NCBI GenBank assembly: GCA_961205875.1
Contig: OY540813.1
Coordinates: 9,085,001 to 9,149,000 of the forward strand
Origin: Sialis fuliginosa
Taxonomy: Eukaryota > Arthropoda > Insecta > Megaloptera > Sialidae
DNA length: 64,000 nt
Direction of reading: 5' to 3'
Shown here: positions 48,341-59,650 of the stretch, in pieces
Numbering within the stretch: the first letter of the stretch is position 1
Layout of the letters: every line of letters begins with the position of its first letter
Notes under the pieces: model-generated
Told to the model about the DNA's origin: nothing
Databases searched by the model: none
What the model saw: only the letters and a program-made list of their open reading frames with translations
Translations under genes and position numbers: made by a program

Positions 48341-48999
48341 TGTTCAAAACAAATTACAAAATTTAAATCTATAGTTAACAGAAGAGTGTTTGAAACAAAT
48401 TTAACATATTTTATATATAGGTCGCCCCAAACATTCAGAAATTGCTATTGGAACGCATATACATAAGTCTAATCACTTGTAGTTTTTATGGTGAGATGAT
48501 TTTTATTTGATGAGCCATAACTATAGTTTTTGTCAGTTAATTTCATTACTTATATTTCTTTTCATCTTTCAAATGTTTCATTTTATAGAATATAATTCCT
48601 CAAAATCACTTGGTGACAGAGTTTTAGAAGCACCGGATTATTGCTTCAGAGGAAAACGTCAAATAGAAGATACTATACTTAAATGATGACGATATTAAAT
48701 ATCGTTTATTTTTTCATTTTTTTTTTTGGTCTATATCGCATAGCTTTCTTTTTAAAGTGCCGACTGTATGGTCATCATTAAGGTTAGGCCAGTTTTTTGT
48801 TGGTGCATTAGTTTTGTGGATCAGATTATGTAGAGATGATATTTCATAGAAGTATACTCGATTATCTATGTAGTGCTCGCACAATTATGGTCTTTGGTGT
48901 TCTTAATAAAAAATAAATCGATTGCAATAGAATGGGTAACTGTACTTTAAGTATTGTTTGAAGCATTATCGATAAAATTTCTGAATAGAGATATACCGA
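48341..48999. other. AT-rich gene-free stretch
   Basis: Nothing recognisable. An AT-rich minus-strand frame at 48862-49101 has no motif. Confidence 0.3.
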
Positions 49000-49590
49000 A
49001 ATTTGATTTTTTACTTCCAGCCAGAACCGGAATTCACCAGAAAAATCCGGCCGGACTCGAATTTTTTTAAAATATATTTTAAGTAAATATATTATTATCA
49101 TAAACTATATACTGTTAGCTAAATTCTTATTACAGTCTCTTCAGACACGGGAAATGTTTTTTGAGAAAAAAGATCTAGGACTAGGGTGCTACTAAAAAAA
49201 TAAAGAATAAGTCTTGTTTTTAATTTTTGCATCTTAACATTCCGGAATTTTCGTAAATCTTTATTTTATAATTTAATAATGTAATGAAATTTTTATTAAT
49301 TATATTATTATAAAGAGTTTCTACTTTTTTATTTTAAGGTCAATTAGTGTTATAATTTAAATCATAAGTATGATTTAAATGTTAAAAAACTATAATTGTG
49401 TTATAAAAATTATTATAATATTATTAGGTCATATTTATTATATTTAAGTTTGATGTTTTAAACAAATTAAATACTTATTTAAGAATTTCTAACAATTAGT
49501 AGAAAGTAGAAATAAAATTTTTAAATTTCAGGAAAATCCGGAACCGGGATGAAATCGTGAATTCCGGTAATATTTTTGTCTTCATGTTGT
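49000..49590. repeat. Two divergent GGAACCGG-type blocks around an AT-rich core
   Basis: CCAGAACCGGAATTCACCAG, then AATCCGGCCGG at 49018-49055 and, inverted, GAAAATCCGGAACCGGGATG, then GTGAATTCCGG at 49532-49568 frame about 480 bp of AT-rich DNA. The complement of the second (CCGGAATTCAC and CCGGTTCCGG) resembles the first, so these could be ends of one old inverted-repeat element. Confidence 0.4.
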
Positions 49591-50187
49591 CATGTCATTT
49601 TAATATTAATGACCAACATTCCGTTGTATGTAGTATAAAACTCATAATATACATTATTATATAAGAAGACTTGGTTAAAACATTATTGTTATAATTTATA
49701 TTATAATAGAGAAAGGCACAATTTAGTTATATCTTTGAGGTACATTAAGCAACATTTCAATTAAAAATTATATCAATCACTTCACTTGTAATAAATATGA
49801 GTGCTTTCATAAATGTGGTACAACTATTTTAAATTAATCTACTTACAAAGTCTATTCAAATATTATTACCTACCGGAATCAACTCGAATTGAATTGAAGT
49901 CGGTCTTTATGGATCATCATTAGTGCTTGTATTAAAGTACGATATTATGTTCTTCAATTTCCAAGAGCAATGATTAAATATAATATCTTCTCCTTGCGCT
50001 TGCTTTATGTTATTTATTATGAACTAAATATTATTAATATATATGAGGATTTTAATGATATATAATTACTTAACCTTGTTCGAATATTTATTATTAAGCA
50101 GCTAAATATCTACCTAGAATAACGTGGTTCATGAAACTATGATTTTTATCTGACTACTCGAAGCTAAAAGGAGATTTTTATAGTCTA
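49591..50187. other. AT-rich gene-free stretch
   Basis: Nothing recognisable. Confidence 0.3.
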
Positions 50188-50202
50188 TATGTATGTATGT
50201 AT
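50188..50202. repeat. (TATG)n microsatellite
   Basis: Four TATG-type units directly abutting the GTACTATGGG end of the next element. Confidence 0.85.
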
Positions 50203-50375
50203 GTACTATGGGTTTCAGAAGTCGTCTGCCACCGTAAAAGTCAGAATCACTTACAACAGATTCGAAAATATTAAGACAAACATCATCGGTTATCTTTTTC
50301 TAGGGCGGAGCTTATATAGTTACATTATTTTAAATAAAAACACAAATATACGTCCATTTCATTAATTTTCATTCT
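50203..50375 (+). mobile_element. MITE with GTAC-begun ends, copy 2 (partial)
   Basis: GTACTATGGGTTTCAGAAGT, then CGTCTGCCACC and CAGAATCACTTACAACAGATTC match the complement of 23760-23837. CGTCCATTTCATTAA further on matches again after an ~80-bp insertion. The opposite terminus was not found. Confidence 0.6.
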
Positions 50376-50560
50376 ATATCAAGCTTTACATATTTAAATA
50401 CTAAAATTCGGAATATCAAATATTTATTTATCTGTTCCCTCGTAGAACCTAAACCACTTGACCGATTTAAACAAATGAGATATCATTGGATTCGTCCCAA
50501 TTGTTCGCATGTGTGTTTTTTGATACACTTTTTTTACAAATTCAGCCTTATATCGTTTTG
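50376..50560. repeat. Helitron/LINE-type repeat fragment
   Basis: TCTGTTCCCTCGTAGAACCT, then AAACCACTTGACCGATTTAA is the same kind of phrase as in elements B, C and 16832-16850 (a target-like 'ACCACTGACCGATTT' block). Ends not defined. Confidence 0.4.
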
Positions 50561-52549
50561 TAAATTGATAACTGCTTCTTTATTTTATAACAAATTAGGA
50601 CATATTGTGTAACAGTAATCAGATTATAAAAGTAGAGAAATTAATAGTAATAATTTAAATATAACTATTGAAAGCGTGTATTATATTAATGCAATGCACT
50701 GTATACCTCCAATAAAAAATCCAATTTTAAATATAACGATTAAATCATCCGATCAATTTACACCACATCACATAAAAAATAAATTACAAATGAAATGATT
50801 AAACAGAATTTTATTACATAATTTAATATTTTTGCGACCCCATCTCATTTACAGTTGAGCAAATAACGGTTTTAGAACATGTGTAAATATAAGTACTCCA
50901 CGGTTTAATCAATATCATCAATAAATAGCTTGACGCAATAATGTCATAAATCTATATCGTTTCCCGAATAATAACTTGACTAATGGTTTTAATGCGACGG
51001 GTAGGGGAAGCTAGCCCGTGTTCCAACTAAGGGGAAACTGGTCAAAACACTAAACCAATTTTGACACTTTATTAATATCTACGTCGCTTTGAAAATAAAT
51101 CAATACGCATATATACATTGTGGTTGGTGATCATACACCAGCTCTATCTATGTTTTGTACAGTGAATGCGTTATATGAAGATAAATGGGTGAAATAATTA
51201 ATAAAAATATTTTGTAATTACGTCAAATAAATGTATTTAATAAAACTAGATTAAATATATCAAAATGGTCTATATTTAATTTATACAAAAAATCGGCCCT
51301 TACGTAAAAATAAGTGCAGTCCTGATATTTGTCTGTATATAGGTAAATCTTGTACCTCATAAAATTTTATCATGCAGCACCACTGGTTATAGCGTACTTT
51401 TGTTTCGTTTATTCGATTAGTATACTTTTTTATGTCCAGTCGTCATTTTATCATTTTTAATGGTCATTCATGGAAATGTAAATGTAGTGGTTTATTTCGT
51501 TTTTAATATAAGCGTAAGTAGAATTTATTAGCGTTTATATTTTGTTTTCGGTTTTTAAATTTTTTTATATGGTCGGAATAAATACATGTTTATAGCATCG
51601 ACTGTCATGAAATGAATAAAATTTGAAATATATATTCAAAATATGTGTTTCCGAAGAGCTATATCTTATAAAATTATATAGAAATGTTATTTAGTGTCTG
51701 TATATTACTTTTTATTGCATATTTATATAAATTTATCAATCTATTGTTGTTAAGAAAATGTCGTGTTCTTTATTTACTAAAGAAATTTTTATCTCTTTCG
51801 TAGAAAATAAATAAATTTGTTCTAAATGTATCTGAATGACAGAAACTGCAATATACATAAATATTTAGTATGTATACGTTTTACTTGTTTGCTTATATCT
51901 TAAATTACAATATAAATATTATATAAAATAAATTTTAAAGGTAATTTTAATATATTCCTATTCTACAGTCTATAGTATAAACATATATGCCGAAAAAGAA
52001 ATTAATAAATAAACAATCGCACAATCTTTTATTTTACTTTTAACATGAATCTACCAAAAATAATAGATAATAATATAAGAAATAAAAATAATATGTTTCA
52101 TTAAAAAAAGTAATAATATTGTTAATTTCATAAGCATAGATACTCCATCTAACAAAGGTGTCTTTAATAGTCCATTACACACAATGTTCAAGAGTAATTT
52201 GATAAAGTATCCTATTATTATAATCAAGTTACAAATGTATTCGGAACATAATACGGCAATTTCAATAATTCACCCGTTTTACTGAAAGTATCAGACAATC
52301 AATTTCCATATATTAATATGTAAGTAATATACAAGAGCATATACCATATATATATGTATATACATAATGTCCATCCCTATTCACTAATCATGTCAAAATT
52401 ATTCCTGCGCCACTCAAATCGATTCGACCAAAATTGAATTTGCACCTCGAATAATGTAATATATTACATAAGTGGGGTTCGCAAGGCTATCAAAAAGATC
52501 TCTATGAAAATACTACAGATAAACATTTGACCGAGGGTGCTTCTTTATT
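50561..52549. other. AT desert
   Basis: No supported gene. A less AT-rich patch at 50990-51060 (GACGGGTAGGGGAAGCTAGC) is isolated. Confidence 0.35.
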
Positions 52550-52640
52550 ACGTCATTCGTGACCACTGGCTGCCGTTGCTGAGTATGCAATATTTCGCGT
52601 ACTTTTATGGGGTCGAGGGAAAATAGCTTTTGTACATTCA
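52550..52640. other. Small GC-richer island
   Basis: CGTGACCACTGGCTGCCGTT and CTTTTATGGGGTCGAGGG lie in AT-rich flanks. The TTTTATGG word is a known posterior-Hox type site, but one word has little weight. No gene. Confidence 0.2.
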
Positions 52641-52934
52641 CAGTATGCTATTTATGTAAAAAGGCAGTAAATTTTTATCGTCTTAAATTCGTCATTTTAT
52701 CGTGCTTTGCTATTCATATGTGCACATATTATTATGAGTATATTTATATAAATATTTTCAGGAAAAGTTGTGATCTCCAGTATGTTGAAATAAAATAACG
52801 ACTGTAATTTCCACATTTTTATTATTGTATGTATTTCAGAAAAGTTGATGATTTAACAATATTATTTTTTACGATTTAATATGAAATATATTTTCAACCT
52901 ATACATATCTAAATTAACTTAACCAAATTGTTAA
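52641..52934. other. AT-rich spacer
   Basis: A 63-codon frame (52607-52798) has no recognisable motif. Confidence 0.3.
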
Positions 52935-53370
52935 ATATCTGCCATGGGAGCCACGGAACTCTCAGTGCACGTGATTCTAATTTTATTATAACATTATTTC
53001 TAGCAAACTAATAAAAGTTCGACTAAAATTAATATGATATAAATTATAAATTATAATATTCTCTACAAAATGAATCAATTTTTTTAAACGTAATTACCAA
53101 ACCTGAAACGAATGTTTTCTCTTGTCAATTTTTTGTTTTATATAAAAATGTCGAATATATTATAATCTATAATTTATTCTCCATACATTTTTTTCCTACA
53201 TTTATGATTTAGCCAGAAAGATTTTTTTTAAATAATTAATTAGAATCACCCACACTATTCACACTTAGTATTACGTATAAGAAAGTCCCATGGTACCTAT
53301 GGCAAACACGTACACTGTTCAATTTCTGTAATATGTATTAAAAAAGTCCCATGACACTCATGGCAGATAA
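52935..53370. mobile_element. MITE with ATCTGCCATG inverted ends
   Basis: The left end ATATCTGCCATGGGAGCC, then ACGGAAC matches the complement of the right end (TTATCTGCCATGAGTGTC, then ATGGGAC) at about 20 of 25 positions. Near the right end AAAGTCCCATGGTACCTATGGC (53283-53304) and AAAGTCCCATGACACTCATGGC (53344-53365) form a direct repeat with a 61-bp period. The interior is AT-rich without ORF. Confidence 0.65.
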
Positions 53371-54259
53371 TTTTTTTTCTCTGTTATGAACCATTTGATC
53401 ATATTTTTCTAATTCGCACTGTTTCAAAGTAATTCAAAAAATTCAAAAATCGACCTCACAGTAAACATCCATATCCGGTTGAATGATCGTTTTCAAACAT
53501 AATATGAGGTTTTCTTTCTAGACAAAAATTAATCTTAAATATATAATTTTACCCTTCTCGGATTTGTCGTACTTGAGTTACAGCATCTACAGACAGACCA
53601 AGAATAGTCAGAATGGATTCAAGGATGGTTAAAATGGATAATTTCATCAAAATACGGATTTTGAAAAAAATCAGCTTTACTATACTTAGGTATATTTCAT
53701 GTACATAGGTAAGAAAGCAAAAAATGAAAATTAATGAAATAGATATATCATAATTCCGGAATATTTTTTTAAATACAACTTGTACAAAAAATAATTTTAA
53801 TATATTTGCATGGAAAGTAAAAGTAAACCACATTTTAGTTGTATTCACAAATCTATATTATATATCCCCCGAAGCCAAATAAATAGACATGGTATATAAT
53901 TATACATATAATGTAAACTAATCAAAATTTTACCACACTGTTTGCTTGGTGCAGCTATTATGTTAAGCACACATTGAACACTAGATAAATAAATATTAAT
54001 CATGATTGCAGAAATCAACACGTTGGCAAGAGAGCGACCCCATCATTCTACCCTAATGCATCATGCGGTGGTGTTACAGTTAATGTAAATAGGCGTGGGT
54101 ATACAGAAAAAAATATTTTAATTATTTATTATCGATACAACTAAACCGCCCATTAAATTTAATTAATAATTATATTATTGTACATAATATGGTAATAATA
54201 TTAAACAAAACAAAGTTTTTTTCAATTTCCTATAAACCAAAAGTCCGATTAATATAAAA
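53371..54259. other. AT-rich gene-free stretch
   Basis: A 99-codon minus-strand frame (53549-53848) is hydrophobic and unrecognised. Positions 54020-54110 are slightly less AT-rich. Confidence 0.3.
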
Positions 54260-54375
54260 CCAGGTACCTGAACCCGGAACCCGAAAAAACTTGTATTTTT
54301 CATTAACTTGAACCTGAACCGAATCACTATATTTCAATGTCAGCGAACCTGAATCTGAATCCAAACCTTTTCATG
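54260..54375. repeat. Degenerate GAACCTGAACC array
   Basis: Repeated CCTGAACC, CCGGAACCCG, TTGAACCTGAACCGAA and CGAACCTGAATCTGAATCC words with a 6-bp rhythm, separated by AT-rich DNA. Possibly related to the GGAACCGG blocks at 49 kb. Confidence 0.55.
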
Positions 54376-54849
54376 AATAACCGCTAACCATATATTTTTA
54401 AAAAGTTCAATAAATTATTTTTAATATTTTTTCCAATGATTTTTATTGGATGTAATGTAAATGTACTAATACTGGAAATCTCTTTGAATTTTATTATATG
54501 ATATAACTTATAAAGTCAACTACTAAATTTTACTTATTTTTTCTTTGTTTTTTAATTTTTTTTAATTTGCAAAAGCAATCTGAAAAGTAGAAATGTAATT
54601 TTATTTTTTAACCTTTTTAACAATATTTTAATGGCTATTAAAAATATATCATACCTTTAATTTTTACATGAAAACATAATTTGGTATACATACTTATTTA
54701 CATCTACAATATACAAGAACATCTATTAAAATAAATTAAACCAACTAGTACAAGAGTAAAAAGTAGATATGATAGATATCGTACATAAAATATATACAAA
54801 CTCCCACGATTAATATCAATCAATCAAAGCATTTTTCTATTGTAGACTG
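54376..54849. other. AT-rich spacer
   Basis: Nothing recognisable. Confidence 0.3.
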
Positions 54850-55010
54850 ATGTGTAGTATTTGTAGTTATAGCTGTGACTCGACTAGGACACGTTCGAGT
54901 AACCACGGCAAGGGGACAACACAAGCACACACTAACAACATCGGTCGACGTCTCGGCCGGTCCTGTGTGACATCCACGCGGCCGCCACACTTCGCCGCCT
55001 TTTGTCAAAT
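54850..55010. promoter_or_regulatory. CpG-rich island, candidate promoter or enhancer
   Basis: This is among the most CpG-rich patches of the window (GGTCGACGTCTCGGCCGGTC, CACGCGGCCGCC, CTTCGCCGCC). Frames are open on both strands (73-74 codons), but neither shows a known domain, and open frames on both strands are usual in GC-richer DNA. A promoter-type or conserved regulatory element is the simplest reading. Confidence 0.3.
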
Positions 55011-55429
55011 ATTGATTGTTCTCACAGTACATTTTGATCATTATTATGATTGTTGTTGTTGTGTATTATATTGAAGTGCTGCTGCTTCTTTCGGTTTGTG
55101 TCATTTCGCTCTGGGGTCGTGTAGTTTCCATTGATATACTTCGTTAATTGATGCAGTTAGTTCAAACAAGTATTTTTGTTTGATCATGGGACACATTGTG
55201 TGTCTAGATAAATAAATTGGTACATGCTGCTGGTCGCAGGAGATGATTGCTCTTACAATGTAACTAATTATTGAAAGAAATGGGAAATTGTACTTGAACA
55301 GTACTTTTATATATTATTATTCAGCTCAATCAATTATTGATTTAGAAATAAAATAGAAATAATTCAATTAATTTATTAAATAACTAGTGGTGTATAAAAA
55401 ATTGTTTTGGCAGAATATAAATTATCTTA
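55011..55429. other. AT-rich gene-free stretch
   Basis: TTGTTGTTGT-type short repeats near 55050. No gene. Confidence 0.3.
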
Positions 55430-55660
55430 TATCCAATATTACAGCCTAGTTAACAAATATTTGCAAGCTTGATAGATGGTTGCATGCATAGTTAGTAAAA
55501 TCAAAGATATATAACTTTTAGTAAAACCGGTAAAAACCAATTTACTGCACATCCCACTATATGTCAAAAACTCAAAGAGAACTGTCACATAAATTCGATA
55601 CCCCGTTTGAAAGTGTTTGCAAGCTAGCAAATTTTACTAGCTAGGCTGTAATACCAGACA
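55430..55660 (+). mobile_element. MITE, subfamily B, copy 3, with TTA target duplication
   Basis: The left end TATCCAATATTACAGCCTAG and right end CTAGGCTGTAATACCAGACA are inverted and flanked by TTA at 55427-55429 and 55661-55663. The interior has TCAAAGAGAACTGTCACATAAA and GCAAGCTAGCAAATTTTACT blocks, nearly identical to the right half of copy 2. The frame at 55439-55630 is a by-product. Confidence 0.85.
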
Positions 55661-56356
55661 TTACAAAAGATAATTGTTTTTTTTTTCTGTTTACAAATTA
55701 TTAACATCACTCATATATTTCCAGTAGATGTATTTATAAAAGTATTAATTATATATTCGATATTATTTTTGTAGAGTTAAACAGTTTGGTATATTATTAG
55801 TTGATGTAGGTATATTTTATATTGCACGTCTCGCAAAATAACGAATGGTATAATAAATTTATAATCTGTAACTTATGAACACCATCTTTCAACAACTCAT
55901 GAAATAGAACGCTCTTAGTATAATAATTAATAATACTGGTCGTAATTGCATTCGTACAATATCATATATATGAAGTATCGTATATAGTGTAGGTACTATA
56001 TATTATTACATCGAATTAAAAAAATATATATAGATTATATTAACTAAGATTAATAACGTTAAGTTAACTGCTCGATTAATCTATTTCAGATTATGTTAAA
56101 TAAATGCGGTACAAATTAATGACTGCTGAACAAATTACCAATTAATCAGATATGAGAATATGTGTTTTGTTAATATTTAATAAATGACTGCCTTAACAAA
56201 ATAAAAGTAAATTTTATAATCAGTATTCAAGTTACCATGATTATTTGTTTGTTTTAAATAAGATTATATAGACCAAGTTCCATTTATTTATTTAATAAAA
56301 ATTACTGTATTTTTGAGTAAACAACAGTAAAAAAAATATATTTAAGGGATCCATTT
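55661..56356. other. AT-rich gene-free stretch
   Basis: Nothing recognisable. Confidence 0.3.
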
Positions 56357-56771
56357 TTATATTTCAAACACACCCACTAAATATATATATTTTTTATAAC
56401 TTCTCACCCTTAAATTTTGAATAGTATACAAAACCTTTATACAAAAAGTCTTCATGATGTAAAAAAAGTAATTCACGTCTTTACATTTTAGATTGCTCTG
56501 AATCAAAAACCTTTTTACGATACAAAAAATGTTTACGTCAAAGTCTGTGTTATAGACCCTAAGTCCTTCAATTAATAGCGGGTAGGTACTTGGGCTCAGC
56601 CTGTAAATAGCAGTGAACACTTGTACACGTCTTAGGAGCAGAAAAAAGAGAAATACTGGACCTAAACACACAACAGACAGAAAATAATTCAAGCAGGTTT
56701 TTTCTTCTACGTCTTGGTTTCCCCAGGGTTGATAATATTCGATTAACATTCGAGAAAGAGAAATAATACAT
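56357..56771 (-). other. Unrecognised minus-strand ORFs (130 and 67 codons)
   Basis: A 130-codon ATG frame (56749 to 56357) begins MLIEYYQPWGNQDVEEKTCL and has a hydrophobic segment at residues 23-39 that could span a membrane. An overlapping frame (56771 to 56568) contains TLGKPRRRRKNLLELF. The first 200 bp are less AT-rich than the flanks, the rest is not. No domain, partner exon or splice junction is convincing. It may be part of a decayed transposon or a chance frame. Confidence 0.15.
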
Positions 56772-59389
56772 GAGAATTTATTATCTAGTTATTTTTTATA
56801 CGAATTTTATTTTCATTTAGTATTAAGGTAGGTGTATAACCTTTTTTATTGTAAAGTATTTGAGATACCTCTTCAAGTCTTACATTGGAACATACTTATA
56901 TTTAAATGATATACCTATATTATAAGTAGACATAATACCTACATGTATAAACTGTATAATGTGTATGTATATGTAGATACCTAATTTAAAATTTTTCATA
57001 TTAAAAGTATTTCATAAAAGTGTAAATATTTATTTAAAAAGCATAATGTAATGTTTAAACTTAACAATTTTATTTAAATAGATAAAAAAAAACCTACACG
57101 TATAATTTTTTTCTTTAAAATTGAAACATCAATATGTTTTATCTAATATATAATTATAAAAAGAAAAATTTTATAATAAAAAAGTAAGCTATTCATATCA
57201 CTCGTATATACATAACAAATATATTTTATTGTTATTATCAATGTGAGAATTAAAAAGATAATGTTATATTTCCTGAACAAATAATAAATTTTATTTAGTG
57301 ATAACAGTAAATAATACGCTTAATTAAAAAATGACTCAGTCTGTGATGACTAAGAATTTTCTACTTAAAAGAAGTAATTTATTATGTAACTTAATTAAAT
57401 AGTACTACAGGTCTATTAAAAAGTAGTTTAGATTTTAATTCAATGCTATTCACAGCCCTAGTGTTGACATGTTAGAATAACTGCAGTGAAGATAAGCTAT
57501 TTAGAGCAAACATAAAACTAAATGGTTGATTTTTTTCTACTTCTATAAGTTTCAGAAGTTACTTAAATAGAGAAAATGAACACCCATATTTTTTACCAAT
57601 TTGTACCGTAGAAACTTTAGTAAAATTTAAAGGTTGTATGAAATTTTGTTTTTATTTATTCATTTTATGGTGTCTGTAATCAAAAAATAAGTTTTAAAAG
57701 CATTATAAATAAATTATATTTTTTTAACAAACAGATATATGTATTAGATAACATGCGATTTTATTTTAGATAAATATAAAAAATACAGCTCAATCAATTT
57801 TTTTGTAGAATTTTTAAATCAAATAAAGTTATGAAATAAAAAATATAAAATACTTTACATACCTACACATTATAAGCGGAACAAAAATATTTAGCATAGA
57901 AACGAAGTTAAAAAACGTAATTCAAAAATTACTTCAATATTCTTTCAGCGATGTTTAATATAGTCTACGGAACAATAATCACCAAAGTTCGAAAAATATA
58001 TTTCGCAAACAAATACTGTTCGGAAAAGTAAGCCAATTGAATATACTCCATTCAGTGTTTGACTGCGCGTCGATTCTACAACTCAGTGTTTCAAAAACTT
58101 TCTTCTTTTTTCTAAAATGATTTCCTTCAAAATCTTATTTATTAATATAATTTCATGTTGATCACCTTATTTCTAACTCACAACATATAAAAACTTCTGA
58201 AATGTGGTTAACGTTATTTTTTTAATAATTAAATCGAACCAAATCAATAAAAAATTTAGTTTTTGTACCACTTAATTAAAAAATAATATTGCAAATTTAA
58301 TAATAATAACCACAATAAATGTATCAGTTAAATTGCTAAATTATTTAGGTATTCTCTTGAATCAATCAATTATTTAATTTAGATAAAATGTAGATACAAA
58401 GAAAACTCAGAAGTAAAACAATATTTTTTACCAATAGATTATCTATAACCGAATTTTTCAAACCACTGTTTTAGTGGCCGCGTGTCTTTGAAAAGAAATT
58501 TATACTAAAAAAACTCGTTAACTGAGCAAAAAAGTTTGAACAGTGGTGAATATACCACACAATTTTCAATTGGAAAAATGTTATTTTCAGAGTTGGAAAA
58601 CAACACATGAAAAACAAAGATTTACGTTTTTTATTCTCAAATAAGTTTATTTCAAATAATACGGATTCCGATATATTCAGTACAGTTTTATGTGTGTTTT
58701 TTTTTTATTTGAACTTTTCTTTGACTTTTTGATATGTAAATACGTCGACATTTTTGCTCTTTATTTATGTGTGATAAATTTAAGTATTATTAGAATGTTT
58801 TTAAAAAACGCGTTCAATAAATAGCCAATGTCTTTTATTGCTTTTTATCTTTTAAATTGTGTTTTATATATTGAAATTTCACAACATTGTTGGAGTATTA
58901 TTTGTTTTTATCCATTCAAGAGTTTCATAGTTTGGAAGTTTACAAGATTATTTATTCAAATATCTCTTTTTAAAATCTTATAAACATATAGATACATCTT
59001 TCTTATAAAATATGTATAATTACTGATTTAATTTAGCATATATAATTATTGTAAAAATACATAATTGATAACTGGAGATATAGGTATTAAGGGCTCATTA
59101 GATTTTATCAATATATAATTTTATTATAATATGTATCCTATATGCATTAGTCACTGTCTTTTTAGTCAATTAATGTAATTCTTTGTTGTAGCTTTTTCCA
59201 TTAAAATGATGAAGTAATTGTAATTTGTAAAATGTATATACTGTAACTATAAACTAATCAGAATATTTTTGTATTTTAATAGCAATAATGTTCATTAACT
59301 CTGTTTTTAACACACTATAGAATCACAAATACATACATCTCCCTCTAATTATAAACCAAATGACAAACGCGTATTTTCACAAACAACCT
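56772..59389. other. AT desert
   Basis: Very AT-rich, with no frame, repeat edge or island that I can support. Confidence 0.4.
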
Positions 59390-59650
59390 GGAAATTAAAA
59401 CTATTATTTCAGTAATTGGCACAGCGTCGTCGCGCATTTTATTTTAGTAAAATGCAGCCGTACATCAAAGGCTAATAAACCCATTCAATCAAATGACACT
59501 AATTCCATGAATCAGTTTTATGGTCGACATGAATTATAGGTTCACATTTGTATACAGATATGTTGAAACATTTATGAATACATAGCTTTGCGCCAGTCTC
59601 GTGCTGTGTTAATGAAAAATATTTGAATAGATCAATCAGGCTTATTTGTT
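59390..59650. promoter_or_regulatory. Low-repeat island with homeodomain-type words
   Basis: Unique-looking, less AT-rich sequence contains CAGTAATTGGCACAGCGTCG, CATGAATTATAGG and CCCATTCAATCAAATGACAC. TAATTG and ATTA cores and TCAATCAAATGAC (TALE/Hox-like) occur within 150 bp. There is no coding frame. Regulatory function is inferred only from composition and word content. Confidence 0.25.

Noticed and set aside
58457..58556. AAACCACTGTTTTAGTGG and TTTGAACAGTGGTG as hAT termini
   Set aside because: The orientations do not give inverted ends when read strictly, and no 8-bp flank duplication is seen.
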